DNA from: Sulfurimonas sp.
Lineage (GTDB): Bacteria; Campylobacterota; Campylobacteria; Campylobacterales; Sulfurimonadaceae
Direction: 5' to 3'
DNA length: 32,309 nucleotides
NCBI GenBank assembly: GCA_021648285.1
Contig: JAKITC010000020.1
Location: 1 to 32,309, forward strand
Both the position numbers and the translations under genes were made by a program. Under the pieces are notes generated by a model, which worked only from the letters and a program-made list of their open reading frames with translations, ran no database searches and was not told where the DNA came from. Positions 25,393 to 32,309 of this stretch are shown in pieces (the first letter of the stretch is position 1; each line of letters begins with the position of its first letter).

Positions 25393-26399
25393 TATTTAAC
25401 TTCTTCTTCATACACTCTTTTTATTTCACTTACATAAGCTTTTATTCCATCTTCCATCTCGTAGGCTGGTTCATACCCCAAAGCCTCTTTTGTCGTAGAG
25501 ATATCAGCCTCTGTATGAAACTGGTAGCTTCCTATAAATGGATTAGGTATATACTCACATGTCAAACTTGTGCCCAATGCTTTTTGTAAAATATCAACTA
25601 TATCCTGAAAACTTCTAGCCTTACCGGTTCCGACATTATAAATACCACTTTTTTTTGGTTGCATAGCTTTAACATTTGCTTGAATAATATCTTCTATATA
25701 TATAAAATCACGAAGGATTTTATCACTATCCTCAAAAAGACGAGGATTTTTACCTGCTAGTATCTGATGAGCAAACTGTAATACCATTGAAGCAGTTGTA
25801 TTTTTAAAATATTCATTTTTCCCATACACATTAAAGTATCTAAGCCCAACAATAGAGATATTACTCTTTTTCATATACTCATAGCTTAAATTATCCATAC
25901 TGAGTTTAGAGAAGCCATAAACATTTTGTGGTGCTTCACAACCAACTTTTTGTGGTGAAGAAGCATTTCCATATGCTGCAGCAGATGAAGCATAAATCAT
26001 ATTGGCATTATGCCTAATAGCCAATTCCAACAGATCCTTATATGCATTTACATTTGTCTTTATCATCAAATCTTGTTCTAAAGCTGTTGTATCAGATATA
26101 GCAGCCTCATGAAAAATATAATCAAATTTATAATTAGCTCTCAAATCTGACAACAACCCCTTATCGTTAATATCACCACTTATAATCTCACCGTTAAAAC
26201 CAATTAAGTTCTTGAAATGTCCAAAGCTTTTTAAGTTTCCATTTGAAAGCTTTTCACCACTTCTAAAACTGTCTAGAACTACTACTTTTGCATCTGGATG
26301 ATTGTTTTGAAAATAGAATGCCAAGTTTGAACCAATAAAACCGGCACCACCGGTAATCAGAATTATTTTATCTTTTAAGTCATCTTTTATATATCGCAT
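25392..26399 (-). CDS. hldD: ADP-L-glycero-D-manno-heptose 6-epimerase
   Basis: Extended SDR enzyme that converts ADP-D-glycero- to ADP-L-glycero-D-manno-heptose using bound NADP, the last step before heptosyl transfer. The nucleotide-binding motif TGGAGFIGSN is at residues 16-25 and the catalytic Y-x-x-x-K is Tyr161/Lys165 in NVYGFSKLSMDNL. YNVGTGKARSF, found in this epimerase subgroup, is near 256. The length, 335 residues, is close to the E. coli enzyme. It leads the minus-strand operon hldD-hldE-MBOAT-SGNH and is divergent from the cytochrome gene. Confidence 0.93.
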   Translation of the reverse strand: MRYIKDDLKDKIILITGGAGFIGSNLAFYFQNNHPDAKVVVLDSFRSGEKLSNGNLKSFGHFKNLIGFNGEIISGDINDKGLLSDLRANYKFDYIFHEAAISDTTALEQDLMIKTNVNAYKDLLELAIRHNANMIYASSAAAYGNASSPQKVGCEAPQNVYGFSKLSMDNLSYEYMKKSNISIVGLRYFNVYGKNEYFKNTTASMVLQFAHQILAGKNPRLFEDSDKILRDFIYIEDIIQANVKAMQPKKSGIYNVGTGKARSFQDIVDILQKALGTSLTCEYIPNPFIGSYQFHTEADISTTKEALGYEPAYEMEDGIKAYVSEIKRVYEEEVK

Positions 26400-26419
26400 T
26401 TTATTACCATTTCGCCACC

Positions 26420-26425
26420 ATTCTA
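26420..26425 (-). promoter_or_regulatory. Putative -10 element for hldD
   Basis: TAGAAT on the minus strand, 20 bases from the hldD ATG, followed by a GGTGG that could serve as ribosome site. Pattern match only. Confidence 0.35.
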
Positions 26426-26497
26426 TTACAATATTTTATTTAATCTAATATAATAATAACAAATTATACATTAACATGTATTTAAGAGTAAAATCAC

Positions 26498-26503
26498 TAT
26501 AAT
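26498..26503 (+). promoter_or_regulatory. Consensus -10 (TATAAT) for the small cytochrome c gene
   Basis: TATAAT sits 30 bases before the ATG at 26534, leaving room for a leader of about 24 bases with the AAAAGGA ribosome site at 26522-26528. It also shows that the in-frame ATG at 26504 cannot be the start, because it would lie ahead of the transcript. Confidence 0.6.
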
Positions 26504-26533
26504 TTGTTTGAAATTAAAATCAAAAGGATACAA

Positions 26534-26818
26534 ATGAAAAAAATCGTTATGTCAATTGTTGCTTTAACTGCAACTACAGCTTTAATGGCTGGTGTAAATG
26601 CTGGTGCATGTCAAGGGTGCCACGGTACTAACTTTGAAAAATCTGCTCTTGGTAAATCTAAGATAGTTGCTGATCTTCCACATGCTGAAATTGCTACTGC
26701 ACTTAAAGGTTATAAAGCTGGTACTTTTGGTGGACCAATGAAAGGTCTTATGAAAGGTCAAGTTGCAAAATACTCTGATGCTGATTTAGAAGCTTTCGCA
26801 CAAACAATCGGTAAATAA
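26534..26818 (+). CDS. Small periplasmic class I cytochrome c (c553-like)
   Basis: Electron carrier of 94 residues. A Sec signal peptide covers about 1-19 (lysines at 2-3, hydrophobic core, ALMA before Gly20). The single heme-binding site CQGCH is at 25-29. The distal Met ligand is probably in GGPMKGLMKG (65-74). It resembles the cytochrome c553 family of this phylum, which passes electrons to cbb3 oxidase; that partner fits the adjacent ccoS and ccoI genes. ATG 26534 is chosen over an in-frame ATG at 26504 because of the ribosome site AAAAGGA, the TATAAT position and the normal signal peptide. The gene appears monocistronic, with a hairpin just after the stop. Confidence 0.92.
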   Translation: MKKIVMSIVALTATTALMAGVNAGACQGCHGTNFEKSALGKSKIVADLPHAEIATALKGYKAGTFGGPMKGLMKGQVAKYSDADLEAFAQTIGK

Positions 26819-26825
26819 TTTTACC

Positions 26826-26848
26826 TGAATTGCCTTTTTGGCAATTCA
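26826..26848 (+). terminator. Terminator-like hairpin after the cytochrome c gene
   Basis: Perfect nine-base arms TGAATTGCC and GGCAATTCA with a five-T loop, starting eight bases after the stop codon. No good T-run follows on the plus strand, so it may act as a transcript-stabilising 3' hairpin or a weak terminator. It could also serve the convergent ccoS gene. Confidence 0.55.
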
Positions 26849-26900
26849 ACCTCTGCACTCAAAATAATCAAACTTAAACTATCAATATAATTAAATAAAA

Positions 26901-27116
26901 CTATTCAGGTTTATACTTTTTTTTCAGTGCCTCTTTTTTCTGCTCTTGTTTAACAGCATCATTTAGTTCTTCTTCGCCATCAAACTTTGCTGCATTTAAA
27001 AACTTCTCTTCATCATCAAACTGACCATTTTTTATGGCCCAAAGAAAAGCGAACAGTGCAATTGCTCCTAAAAATATAGATGCTCCAAGCATCATTGCTA
27101 TTACCCAGTTATCCAT
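26901..27116 (-). CDS. ccoS: cbb3-type cytochrome oxidase assembly protein CcoS
   Basis: Single-span membrane protein of 71 residues needed for cofactor insertion into cbb3 oxidase. Residues 5-26 form the membrane helix (MMLGASIFLGAIALFAFLW), followed by the family-typical AIKNGQFDDEEKFLNA. The charged Lys/Glu-rich tail is longer than in the smallest CcoS proteins. It lies 199 bases downstream of ccoI on the same strand, with a structured spacer between them, and is convergent with the cytochrome c gene. Confidence 0.88.
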   Translation of the reverse strand: MDNWVIAMMLGASIFLGAIALFAFLWAIKNGQFDDEEKFLNAAKFDGEEELNDAVKQEQKKEALKKKYKPE

Positions 27117-27315
27117 ATTTATCCTTTAATTATACTTTATAAAACAAAAGGAAACCTCTCATTTATTTTAAAACGACATCGGAAGTATACCCGTAAAAGG
27201 GCACGCTGATTCCGATATCTACGTTTCTGGGCTAAAGCACGACTTAGAAAAAAACTAAATTTTTTTCTGAACACTTTGTTTCACTCGGTGTGATGCCCAA
27301 GACACTAGTGTCTTC
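27117..27315. repeat. Structured ccoI-ccoS intergenic region with three palindromes
   Basis: This 199-base spacer holds no gene. It contains ATCGGAA/TTCCGAT arms at 27178-27184 and 27210-27216 with a CCC/GGG pair inside the loop. A perfect nine-base A/T stem lies at 27246-27268. A perfect 16-base palindrome AAGACACTAGTGTCTT lies at 27299-27314, one base after the ccoI stop codon in the direction of transcription. It also looks richer in G+C than typical spacers here. It may be a repeat element or an mRNA-processing region; no T-run makes any of the three an obvious terminator. Confidence 0.55.
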
Positions 27316-29733
27316 TTAGTTTTTCTTCCATTTATAACGAATTCTCATTGAGTTGCCAACAACTAAAAGTGAACTGACAGACATAGATATTGCTGCCACT
27401 AAAGGTATTACATATCCGGCCATTGCCAGAGGTATAGTTATGGCATTATAAGCTAAAGAAATAAACAGATTCTGCTTGATAAGTCCAAAAGTTGTACGAC
27501 CGATTTTAAAAGCATCATGAAGTGATTTTAAAGAGTCGTCTAAAAGAACAACATCACCAACTTCAACTGCGATATCGCTTCCGCTTCCCATTACTATTCC
27601 TATATCTGATGAAGCAAGTGCTAATATATCATTAACTCCATCACCAACCATAACAACTGTTTTACCGCTCTTATGAATTTCATTTATGTATTCTGCTTTA
27701 CTTTGAGGTGTTTGATCATAAATAAATTTCTCTATTCCAACTTCTAGAGCTACTTTTTTAGCAATACTAATATTATCACCAGTCAGCATTATTGTCTCTA
27801 TTTTTCTTTTTCTTAATGATTCAACTAACTCTCTAGCGCCATCTTTTATCTTATCCCTTAGTTCATAAATGGCTACTAGTTTTTTATCCACAACAAAATA
27901 AAAAACAGTCTCTTCGCTGCTATATTCTGTCTTTATTGAGTTCATTTCTAATAGTTTTTTATTTCCGCCAAGTAATTCTACCTCTTTATACTTAGCACTA
28001 ATACCCTGCGCTGGAATCTGAGCAAACTCATCTAAAATAATATCCACAACGGCTTCATCTTCTTCTTTAATATACTCCATTATTCCACTTGCTACCGGAT
28101 GGTTTGAAGAGTTAACAAGCGAATAAAGTAGTTTTTTATCAAATTCTTGATAAATATGCACGTTTACTACTTCTGGTTTTCCCACAGTTATCGTACCCGT
28201 TTTATCCAAAACAAGTGTATCAACTTTTGCCATAGTCTCAAGCTGAGCTGCTTCTTTAAAAAGTATGCCTCTTGATGCCCCAAGTCCTAGTCCAACTAAA
28301 GTTGCAACAGGTGTAGCCAAAGCTAAAGCACATGGGCATGCTATGATTATTACTGAAATACCAACCATAAATGATGTTTCAAAACTGTGAGGCCCTAACC
28401 ACCAAACGATAAATGTAACAAACGAGAGTGCCAAAATAGCTGATGAAAAATGTTCAGATAGTTTATTTGCCATCTGTTGAATTTTAGGTTTTTTATTTAT
28501 AGCAGATTCCAACAGAGTTACAATATTTGATAAAGTGGAGTGCTCAAAATCTTTTACAGCTCTAAAATGAATATCTGCATCAATACTAGTAGTACCGCTA
28601 ACTACATTCATTCCTATACTTTTATAAACAGGTTCACTCTCACCAGTGAGATTAGACTCATCAAATGAACCACTTCCTTTAACTATCTCACCATCAAGTA
28701 AAACTTTTTCTCCTGAAGAGACAACAACGATATCTCCAACATTAACATCATCAAGTTTACATGTAAGTATTTTATCTTCTCTAATAATTTTGACTTCACT
28801 AGGTATGCTCTTTGTTATAATATCAAGTGTATCAGCAGCATTCTTTTTGCTCAAAACCTCTAAAAATTTACCGATAAGTACAAATGTTATTATCATACTG
28901 ACAGAATCAAAATATGCTTCACCCTGTTCCAGTACAGTTATGTAAATAGAATACATATAGGTTAATGCTGCACCAGTTGCTACAAGCAGGTCCATATTTA
29001 CAACTTTTGTTTTTAGACCATAATATGCACCTCTGAAAAAGACCCAACCACTATAAAAAAGCACAGGTGTAGCAAGTATACCCTCTGCAATATTTAGTAT
29101 AGTCTTTACTTCTTGCGTGATTCCACTAAAGTATCCTGCATATTGTGCAACAGCAATCCACATAATATTCATTGATGCAAAGATGGCAACTGCCATTTTC
29201 AAATAGTATGACTTTCGCTCTTTGTTTGCGTGTGATTCTTGCATTGAAGCATCATATGCAAATGCATTGTAACCAATAGAACGAATCATTTCTATTATTG
29301 CGGATAGTTTTACAACACTGTCTGCCCATACAATTGTTGCTTTGTTGTTTGTAAAATTAATGTTAACCTCTACAACACCATCCATCTTATTAAGAGCCTT
29401 CTCATTTAACCAGACACATGCTGAACAGTGAATACCCTCTATTATTAGAGAAACTTCACTAAAACCGTCGCTATTAGTTTTTACAAATTGACTATAAAAA
29501 GATTCACTGTCAAAACTTGATGCATCTTCAAAATTCTCAGCAGGAGGAGTCAGTTCTACATTTCCTGATTTTTCATAAAAGCTATCTAATCCCTTTTCAT
29601 TTAAAAGATGAAAAACACCTTGGCATCCTTTGCAGCAGAAGTAATTGTTCATTTCTTTTATCATCACTGATTCATCAAATTTTAGATGACAGTGAGAACA
29701 AGAGACCTTATTTAGCAAGTTCAAACTTCCCAA
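27316..29733 (-). CDS. ccoI: Copper-translocating P1B-type ATPase CcoI/FixI
   Basis: Inner-membrane ATPase of about 805 residues that supplies copper for cbb3 oxidase assembly. The N-terminus has a cysteine-rich FixI-type segment (CSHCH at 12-16, CCKGC at 33-37). A heavy-metal domain with GIHCSAC (100-106), the membrane CPC motif (466-468), the phosphorylation site DKTGT (Asp510), TGES, SSNHPVASG with the conserved His-Pro, and GDGVND (697-702) follow. The long Cys-rich N-terminus separates CcoI from CopA. The start is uncertain: 29733 is a TTG overlapping the asparaginase-like gene by 26 bases, while a TTG at 29718 has the better spacing from a GGGAAG site. ccoS follows on the same strand. 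Confidence 0.9.
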   Translation of the reverse strand: MGSLNLLNKVSCSHCHLKFDESVMIKEMNNYFCCKGCQGVFHLLNEKGLDSFYEKSGNVELTPPAENFEDASSFDSESFYSQFVKTNSDGFSEVSLIIEGIHCSACVWLNEKALNKMDGVVEVNINFTNNKATIVWADSVVKLSAIIEMIRSIGYNAFAYDASMQESHANKERKSYYLKMAVAIFASMNIMWIAVAQYAGYFSGITQEVKTILNIAEGILATPVLFYSGWVFFRGAYYGLKTKVVNMDLLVATGAALTYMYSIYITVLEQGEAYFDSVSMIITFVLIGKFLEVLSKKNAADTLDIITKSIPSEVKIIREDKILTCKLDDVNVGDIVVVSSGEKVLLDGEIVKGSGSFDESNLTGESEPVYKSIGMNVVSGTTSIDADIHFRAVKDFEHSTLSNIVTLLESAINKKPKIQQMANKLSEHFSSAILALSFVTFIVWWLGPHSFETSFMVGISVIIIACPCALALATPVATLVGLGLGASRGILFKEAAQLETMAKVDTLVLDKTGTITVGKPEVVNVHIYQEFDKKLLYSLVNSSNHPVASGIMEYIKEEDEAVVDIILDEFAQIPAQGISAKYKEVELLGGNKKLLEMNSIKTEYSSEETVFYFVVDKKLVAIYELRDKIKDGARELVESLRKRKIETIMLTGDNISIAKKVALEVGIEKFIYDQTPQSKAEYINEIHKSGKTVVMVGDGVNDILALASSDIGIVMGSGSDIAVEVGDVVLLDDSLKSLHDAFKIGRTTFGLIKQNLFISLAYNAITIPLAMAGYVIPLVAAISMSVSSLLVVGNSMRIRYKWKKN

Positions 29734-30193
29734 ATTTTTTATTTTTTTGCAGCTTTTCCCAAGGCTCTACAAAACCACTCATGCAGATATACACACCAAA
29801 CTCGTTAATAGCTTTTGAAAATCCTATAGCCATACCTAAATTTAGACTTGCTTCAACACTATCTATCTCGAAAGGTTTCATAGAACCAACGAGTACAATT
29901 TTTCTATCATCAAATATTTCTGATAAAAATTCAGCGCTAAGATGCATAGTATCTGTTCCATGAACTATTATAAAAATGTCATCTTTTGAGTGCATAATTA
30001 TATTTGCTAATATTTTTCTATCATCAATAGTCATATCTAAGCTGTCTTTATATATAACACCAGCTAAATCATATTCACAATCAACACTTTGTAAAACTCT
30101 CTCAATTGCTGCATTATCAAAAGGAACTTCCAACTCTCCATTAAATGGATTATATCTCTTGTTAAATGTGCCACCGTTATTTAGTATCAGCAT
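29708..30193 (-). CDS. Half-length asparaginase-like protein (N-terminal domain only)
   Basis: Protein of 161 residues resembling only the first domain of bacterial asparaginases, which are normally about 330 residues. LILNNGGTFNKRYN starts with the threonine-containing GGT motif (Thr9), and IIVHGTDTMHLSAEFL has the second catalytic motif HGTDTM (99-104), so both catalytic threonine regions are present. SMKPFEIDSVEASLNLGMA matches the middle of the domain. The C-terminal domain, which completes the active site of the neighbouring subunit in classical enzymes, is absent. No remnant of it follows, because ccoI starts inside this gene's end. It also overlaps gmhB by 17 bases. This looks like a stable short family rather than a recent break. 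Substrate unknown. Confidence 0.8.
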   Translation of the reverse strand: MLILNNGGTFNKRYNPFNGELEVPFDNAAIERVLQSVDCEYDLAGVIYKDSLDMTIDDRKILANIIMHSKDDIFIIVHGTDTMHLSAEFLSEIFDDRKIVLVGSMKPFEIDSVEASLNLGMAIGFSKAINEFGVYICMSGFVEPWEKLQKNKKFGKFELAK

Positions 30194-30701
30194 TATATAT
30201 ATCCTCTAGTTTTGAAACAATTTTTTTTGCTTTTGATTCTTTACATGTAGAAGTACTATCAAACAGATATGTCTCTAAAAGCCCGGCATTCAGTCCAGCT
30301 TCTATGTCTCTCTCTTTATCACCAATAATAATTGATTTTTTCAAATCAATATTAAACTCTTTAGCAGCCTCCAAAAACATACCGGGGTTAGGTTTTCTGC
30401 AAGAACATTCACCTGATATATCAGGATGATGAGGACAGTAATAAACTTTTTTTATTTCAATAGCATATTTTTCAAACTCTTTTGTCATCCAAGAAGTTAA
30501 AACAGTCAAGTCATGCTCAGTGTAATATTCTCTTGCTATACCAGACTGATTAGTTACAATAACTATAATATATTCCAAATTTTGATAATGCGTACAGAGA
30601 CTAAATATACCATCTATAAATTCAAAATCATCAATCTTGTAAAGATAGTCTTTTTCAATGTTAACAACACCATCCCGGTCTAAAAAAAGAGCCTTATTCA
30701 T
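30177..30701 (-). CDS. gmhB: D-glycero-D-manno-heptose 1,7-bisphosphate 7-phosphatase
   Basis: HAD-family phosphatase of 174 residues that removes the 7-phosphate between the two HldE steps. Motifs are the nucleophile FLDRDGVVN (6-14), VTNQSGIAR and IGDKERDIEAGLNAG. The zinc loop CPHHPDISGECSCRKPNPGMF is diagnostic for GmhB against the related histidinol-phosphatase domain, although the two share it. It starts six bases after gmhA ends, and its last codons overlap the asparaginase-like start. Together with gmhA, hldE and hldD it completes the heptose pathway. Confidence 0.92.
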   Translation of the reverse strand: MNKALFLDRDGVVNIEKDYLYKIDDFEFIDGIFSLCTHYQNLEYIIVIVTNQSGIAREYYTEHDLTVLTSWMTKEFEKYAIEIKKVYYCPHHPDISGECSCRKPNPGMFLEAAKEFNIDLKKSIIIGDKERDIEAGLNAGLLETYLFDSTSTCKESKAKKIVSKLEDIYNADTK

Positions 30702-30707
30702 AAATAA

Positions 30708-31295
30708 TCAACTAACCCCATCACCAAAAATCTCTTTCTCTATAATATCACATAAAATATGTCCTATTAAGATATGAGATTCCTGTATTCTAGGAGTAGA
30801 ATCAGATGGTACTACTAATGCTATATCAGCAATTTTAGCCATCTCGCCACCGTCTTTTCCAACTAATGCAACAGTAGTGATGCCTTTTCTCTTAGCACTA
30901 TTAAATGCATTTATTATATTTAGCGAATTTCCTGAAGTAGAGATACCGATAAAAATATCACCGCTTTGTCCCATACCTTCTAATTGTCTAGAAAATACTT
31001 TATCATACCCATAGTCATTTCCGATAGCTGTAAGATTAGATGTATCAGTTGTAAGCGCCAGAGATGGTATAGATGGTCTATCAAAGCCATATCTACCAAC
31101 AAGTTCAGCTGCTATATGCTGAGCATCAGCTGCACTCCCCCCATTACCTGCTAAAATTGTTTTATTTTTGCCTTTATATAATTCTACACAGAGTTTAGAA
31201 ACCTCTTCTATTTTGTTTAATAAATCTTCATTTTCATAAATAGCTTGTTTTGTTTCATATGATTTTTTAATCTGATCTTTGATATATTTTTTCAT
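30708..31295 (-). CDS. gmhA: Sedoheptulose 7-phosphate isomerase
   Basis: First enzyme of ADP-heptose synthesis: sedoheptulose 7-phosphate to D-glycero-D-manno-heptose 7-phosphate. SIS-domain protein of 195 residues with AGNGGSAADAQHIAAELVGRY (about 49-69), ALTTDTSNLTAIGNDYGYD, ISTSGNS and the C-terminal QESHILIGHILCD carrying catalytic or metal-binding residues. A GGAT ribosome site is just before the ATG. It is the first protein gene downstream of the rRNA operon on the same strand, about 270 bases after 5S, with AT-rich DNA in which a TATTAT -10-like string can be seen. Confidence 0.93.
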   Translation of the reverse strand: MKKYIKDQIKKSYETKQAIYENEDLLNKIEEVSKLCVELYKGKNKTILAGNGGSAADAQHIAAELVGRYGFDRPSIPSLALTTDTSNLTAIGNDYGYDKVFSRQLEGMGQSGDIFIGISTSGNSLNIINAFNSAKRKGITTVALVGKDGGEMAKIADIALVVPSDSTPRIQESHILIGHILCDIIEKEIFGDGVS

Positions 31296-31441
31296 AATTT
31301 ATCCAATAATAATATATGAAATAATACCATATTTGAGATTAGTAAAGTTGATTGAAATTTATTTCAAAAAAAAACAAGAGTTTAAAGTTTAAAGTTAAAG
31401 TTATTTTCACAAATAAGTTGTGCTAAGTAAAATGACGAAGG
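31296..31441. other. AT-rich upstream region of gmhA with short tandem and inverted repeats
   Basis: No gene is seen. It contains a palindrome TTGAAAT-TT-ATTTCAA (31352-31367) beside an A-run and a short tandem array of AGTTTAA-like units (about 31379-31402). A minus-strand TATTAT about 25 bases before the gmhA start could be its -10 element. This is the likely gmhA promoter region. Confidence 0.4.
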
Positions 31442-31562
31442 CATTAATTTCTCAAATGCAATTTTTAAATTTAGACAAGGCGATAATGAACGAAGCATAC
31501 TTATGTATGTGAGTTTGTTATCAACGAAGTATAAATAAAAAAGTGTGTTTGAGAAATTAATG
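31442..31562. repeat. Long imperfect palindrome just downstream of 5S rRNA
   Basis: Arms of 59 and 58 bases face each other around a four-base centre. The outer 15 bases (CATTAATTTCTCAAA at 31442-31456 and its complement at 31548-31562) match perfectly, the innermost CATAC/GTATG match perfectly, and the middle matches in part. There is no T-run after it in the direction of rRNA transcription. The layout resembles a small palindromic repeat of the MITE or REP kind. It could also help end or process the rRNA transcript. Confidence 0.65.
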
Positions 31563-31566
31563 ACTA

Positions 31567-31684
31567 ACTAGGCAACGACCTACATTTCCAATCCTGCAAG
31601 GACAAGTATTATCAGCGATGAGAGGCTTAGCTTCTGGGTTCGGAATGGAGCCAGGCGTTTCCCTCTCTCTATAGCCACCTAGAC
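31567..31684 (-). rRNA. rrf: 5S ribosomal RNA
   Basis: On the minus strand the sequence shows conserved 5S elements, including CCATTCCGAACCCAGAAG and the CGCTGATAATACT region. The terminal helix can be formed between CTAGGT at the 5' end and GCCTAG at the 3' end. The length of about 118 bases is normal. The ends are set from that helix and may be off by a few bases. It follows the 23S gene on the same strand. Confidence 0.93.
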
Positions 31685-31686
31685 AA

Positions 31687-31722
31687 TCAAGTGTAAAAAC
31701 ATCTAAATGTACTTACACTTGA
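31687..31722. other. Hairpin at the 5' border of 5S rRNA
   Basis: Perfect ten-base arms TCAAGTGTAA and TTACACTTGA enclose a 16-base loop that itself contains ACAT/ATGT. It lies three bases from the predicted 5' end of 5S, so it is a candidate processing stem in the rRNA precursor. Confidence 0.55.
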
Positions 31723-31787
31723 CTGTATTAGTCAATTATTAAAGAAACATTTTGCTATGCAAAAACGATTCTCTTGTTTTGAGTGAG

Positions 31788-31810
31788 TTTTAATGAGATT
31801 ACTCATTAAA
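31788..31810. other. Hairpin in the 23S-5S spacer
   Basis: Perfect nine-base arms TTTAATGAG and CTCATTAAA with a four-base loop. It is one of several stems in the spacer. No tRNA or protein gene is recognisable around it. Confidence 0.5.
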
Positions 31811-31894
31811 GTATTATTGTTAAAGTCAACATTGTTTATAAATAACTACTTACAGTACACGTTTCCCATCTCTAAGAGATTCTTCAGTCGCCAC

Positions 31895-32059
31895 AGCGGC
31901 GCCAGCGGAGTAAATGAATTCACTTCATTTACGGGAATATACACTAAACAAGGTAGTGAACGAAGTTGTATTAATCTTGCTTTCTAATTTCTGATTCGAA
32001 GAATCAAGCTTTAGTGCCTAAGCGGCTAGCGTAGTAAAATGGACTTAGTTCATTTTACG
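31895..32059. repeat. Two diverged copies of a hairpin motif in the 23S-5S spacer
   Basis: Copy one (31895-31933) and copy two (32021-32059) both begin AGCGGC, continue through an AGCG-x-AGTAAA stretch, and end in a stem: GTAAATGAA/TTCATTTAC at 31910-31932 and GTAAAATG/CATTTTAC at 32034-32058. A smaller stem TGATTC/GAATCA lies between them near 31992-32006. The copies are the same length and about 125 bases apart. Function unknown; rRNA processing is possible. Confidence 0.55.
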
Positions 32060-32071
32060 ATTAAAATAATA

Positions 32072-32309
<238 letters not shown>

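Noticed and set aside
26504..26533. Upstream ATG for the cytochrome c gene, adding ten residues
   Set aside because: It directly follows the TATAAT box, so it would lie ahead of the transcript, and it would place charged residues in front of a normal signal peptide.
31352..31367. Palindrome TTGAAAT-TT-ATTTCAA as an rRNA terminator
   Set aside because: The adjacent homopolymer is T-rich before the stem in the direction of rRNA transcription, not after it, so it is not a terminator for that strand.
31723..31894. Possible tRNA gene in the 23S-5S spacer
   Set aside because: I could not form a cloverleaf or find the T-loop GTTCGA-type motif on either strand.

Overview
The window is AT-rich chromosomal DNA (about one third G+C by eye). 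It looks like a free-living member of the Campylobacterota, most like Sulfurimonas and its relatives. The reasons are the gene content (CcoI and CcoS of cbb3 oxidase, a small CXXCH cytochrome, a Campylobacter-type legionaminic acid pathway beginning with a PtmE-like guanylyltransferase, and an ADP-heptose lipopolysaccharide core), the tightly overlapping genes, and -10-like promoters without a clear -35 box. The genus is an inference; no 16S sequence is present.

Positions 1-9651 (minus strand) hold one long gene string: msbA-like ABC exporter, legB, legC, legH, legI, a RhuM/Fic-domain gene, legG, ptmE and legF. From legB onward most genes overlap or abut their neighbours. Together they make CMP-legionaminic acid from a nucleotide-activated N-acetylglucosamine, probably GDP-GlcNAc because PtmE is present. 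The Fic gene is the foreign-looking member. The last 34 codons of legF lie in a patch of clearly higher G+C.

Positions 9685-21525 form a lipopolysaccharide core/outer-core cluster, mostly on the plus strand: GT4, heptosyltransferase I (waaC), GT4, O-antigen-ligase-like protein, LPS-kinase-like protein, GT2 (WaaE-like), hexapeptide acyltransferase, a GT9 on the opposite strand, a membrane-anchored glycoside-hydrolase-like protein, an LTA-synthase-like membrane phosphotransferase and heptosyltransferase II (waaF). A terminator hairpin overlaps the end of waaC and splits the plus-strand string in two.

Positions 21522-26399 (minus) are hldD-hldE followed by an MBOAT acyltransferase and an SGNH-like partner, probably an O-acylation module. 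Positions 26498-29733 hold a small cytochrome c (plus) and ccoS and ccoI (minus). Positions 29708-31295 (minus) hold a half-length asparaginase-like gene, gmhB and gmhA. GmhA, HldE, GmhB and HldD together form a complete ADP-L-glycero-D-manno-heptose pathway feeding the heptosyltransferases.

Positions 31296-32309 hold a long imperfect palindrome, a 5S rRNA, a hairpin-rich spacer of about 390 bases and the 3' end of a 23S rRNA, all read on the minus strand. The best candidates for something undescribed are the glycoside-hydrolase-like/LTA-synthase-like pair, the MBOAT/SGNH pair with an apparently lost catalytic Asp, the Fic gene embedded in the legionaminic operon, the half-length asparaginase, and several structured non-coding elements.
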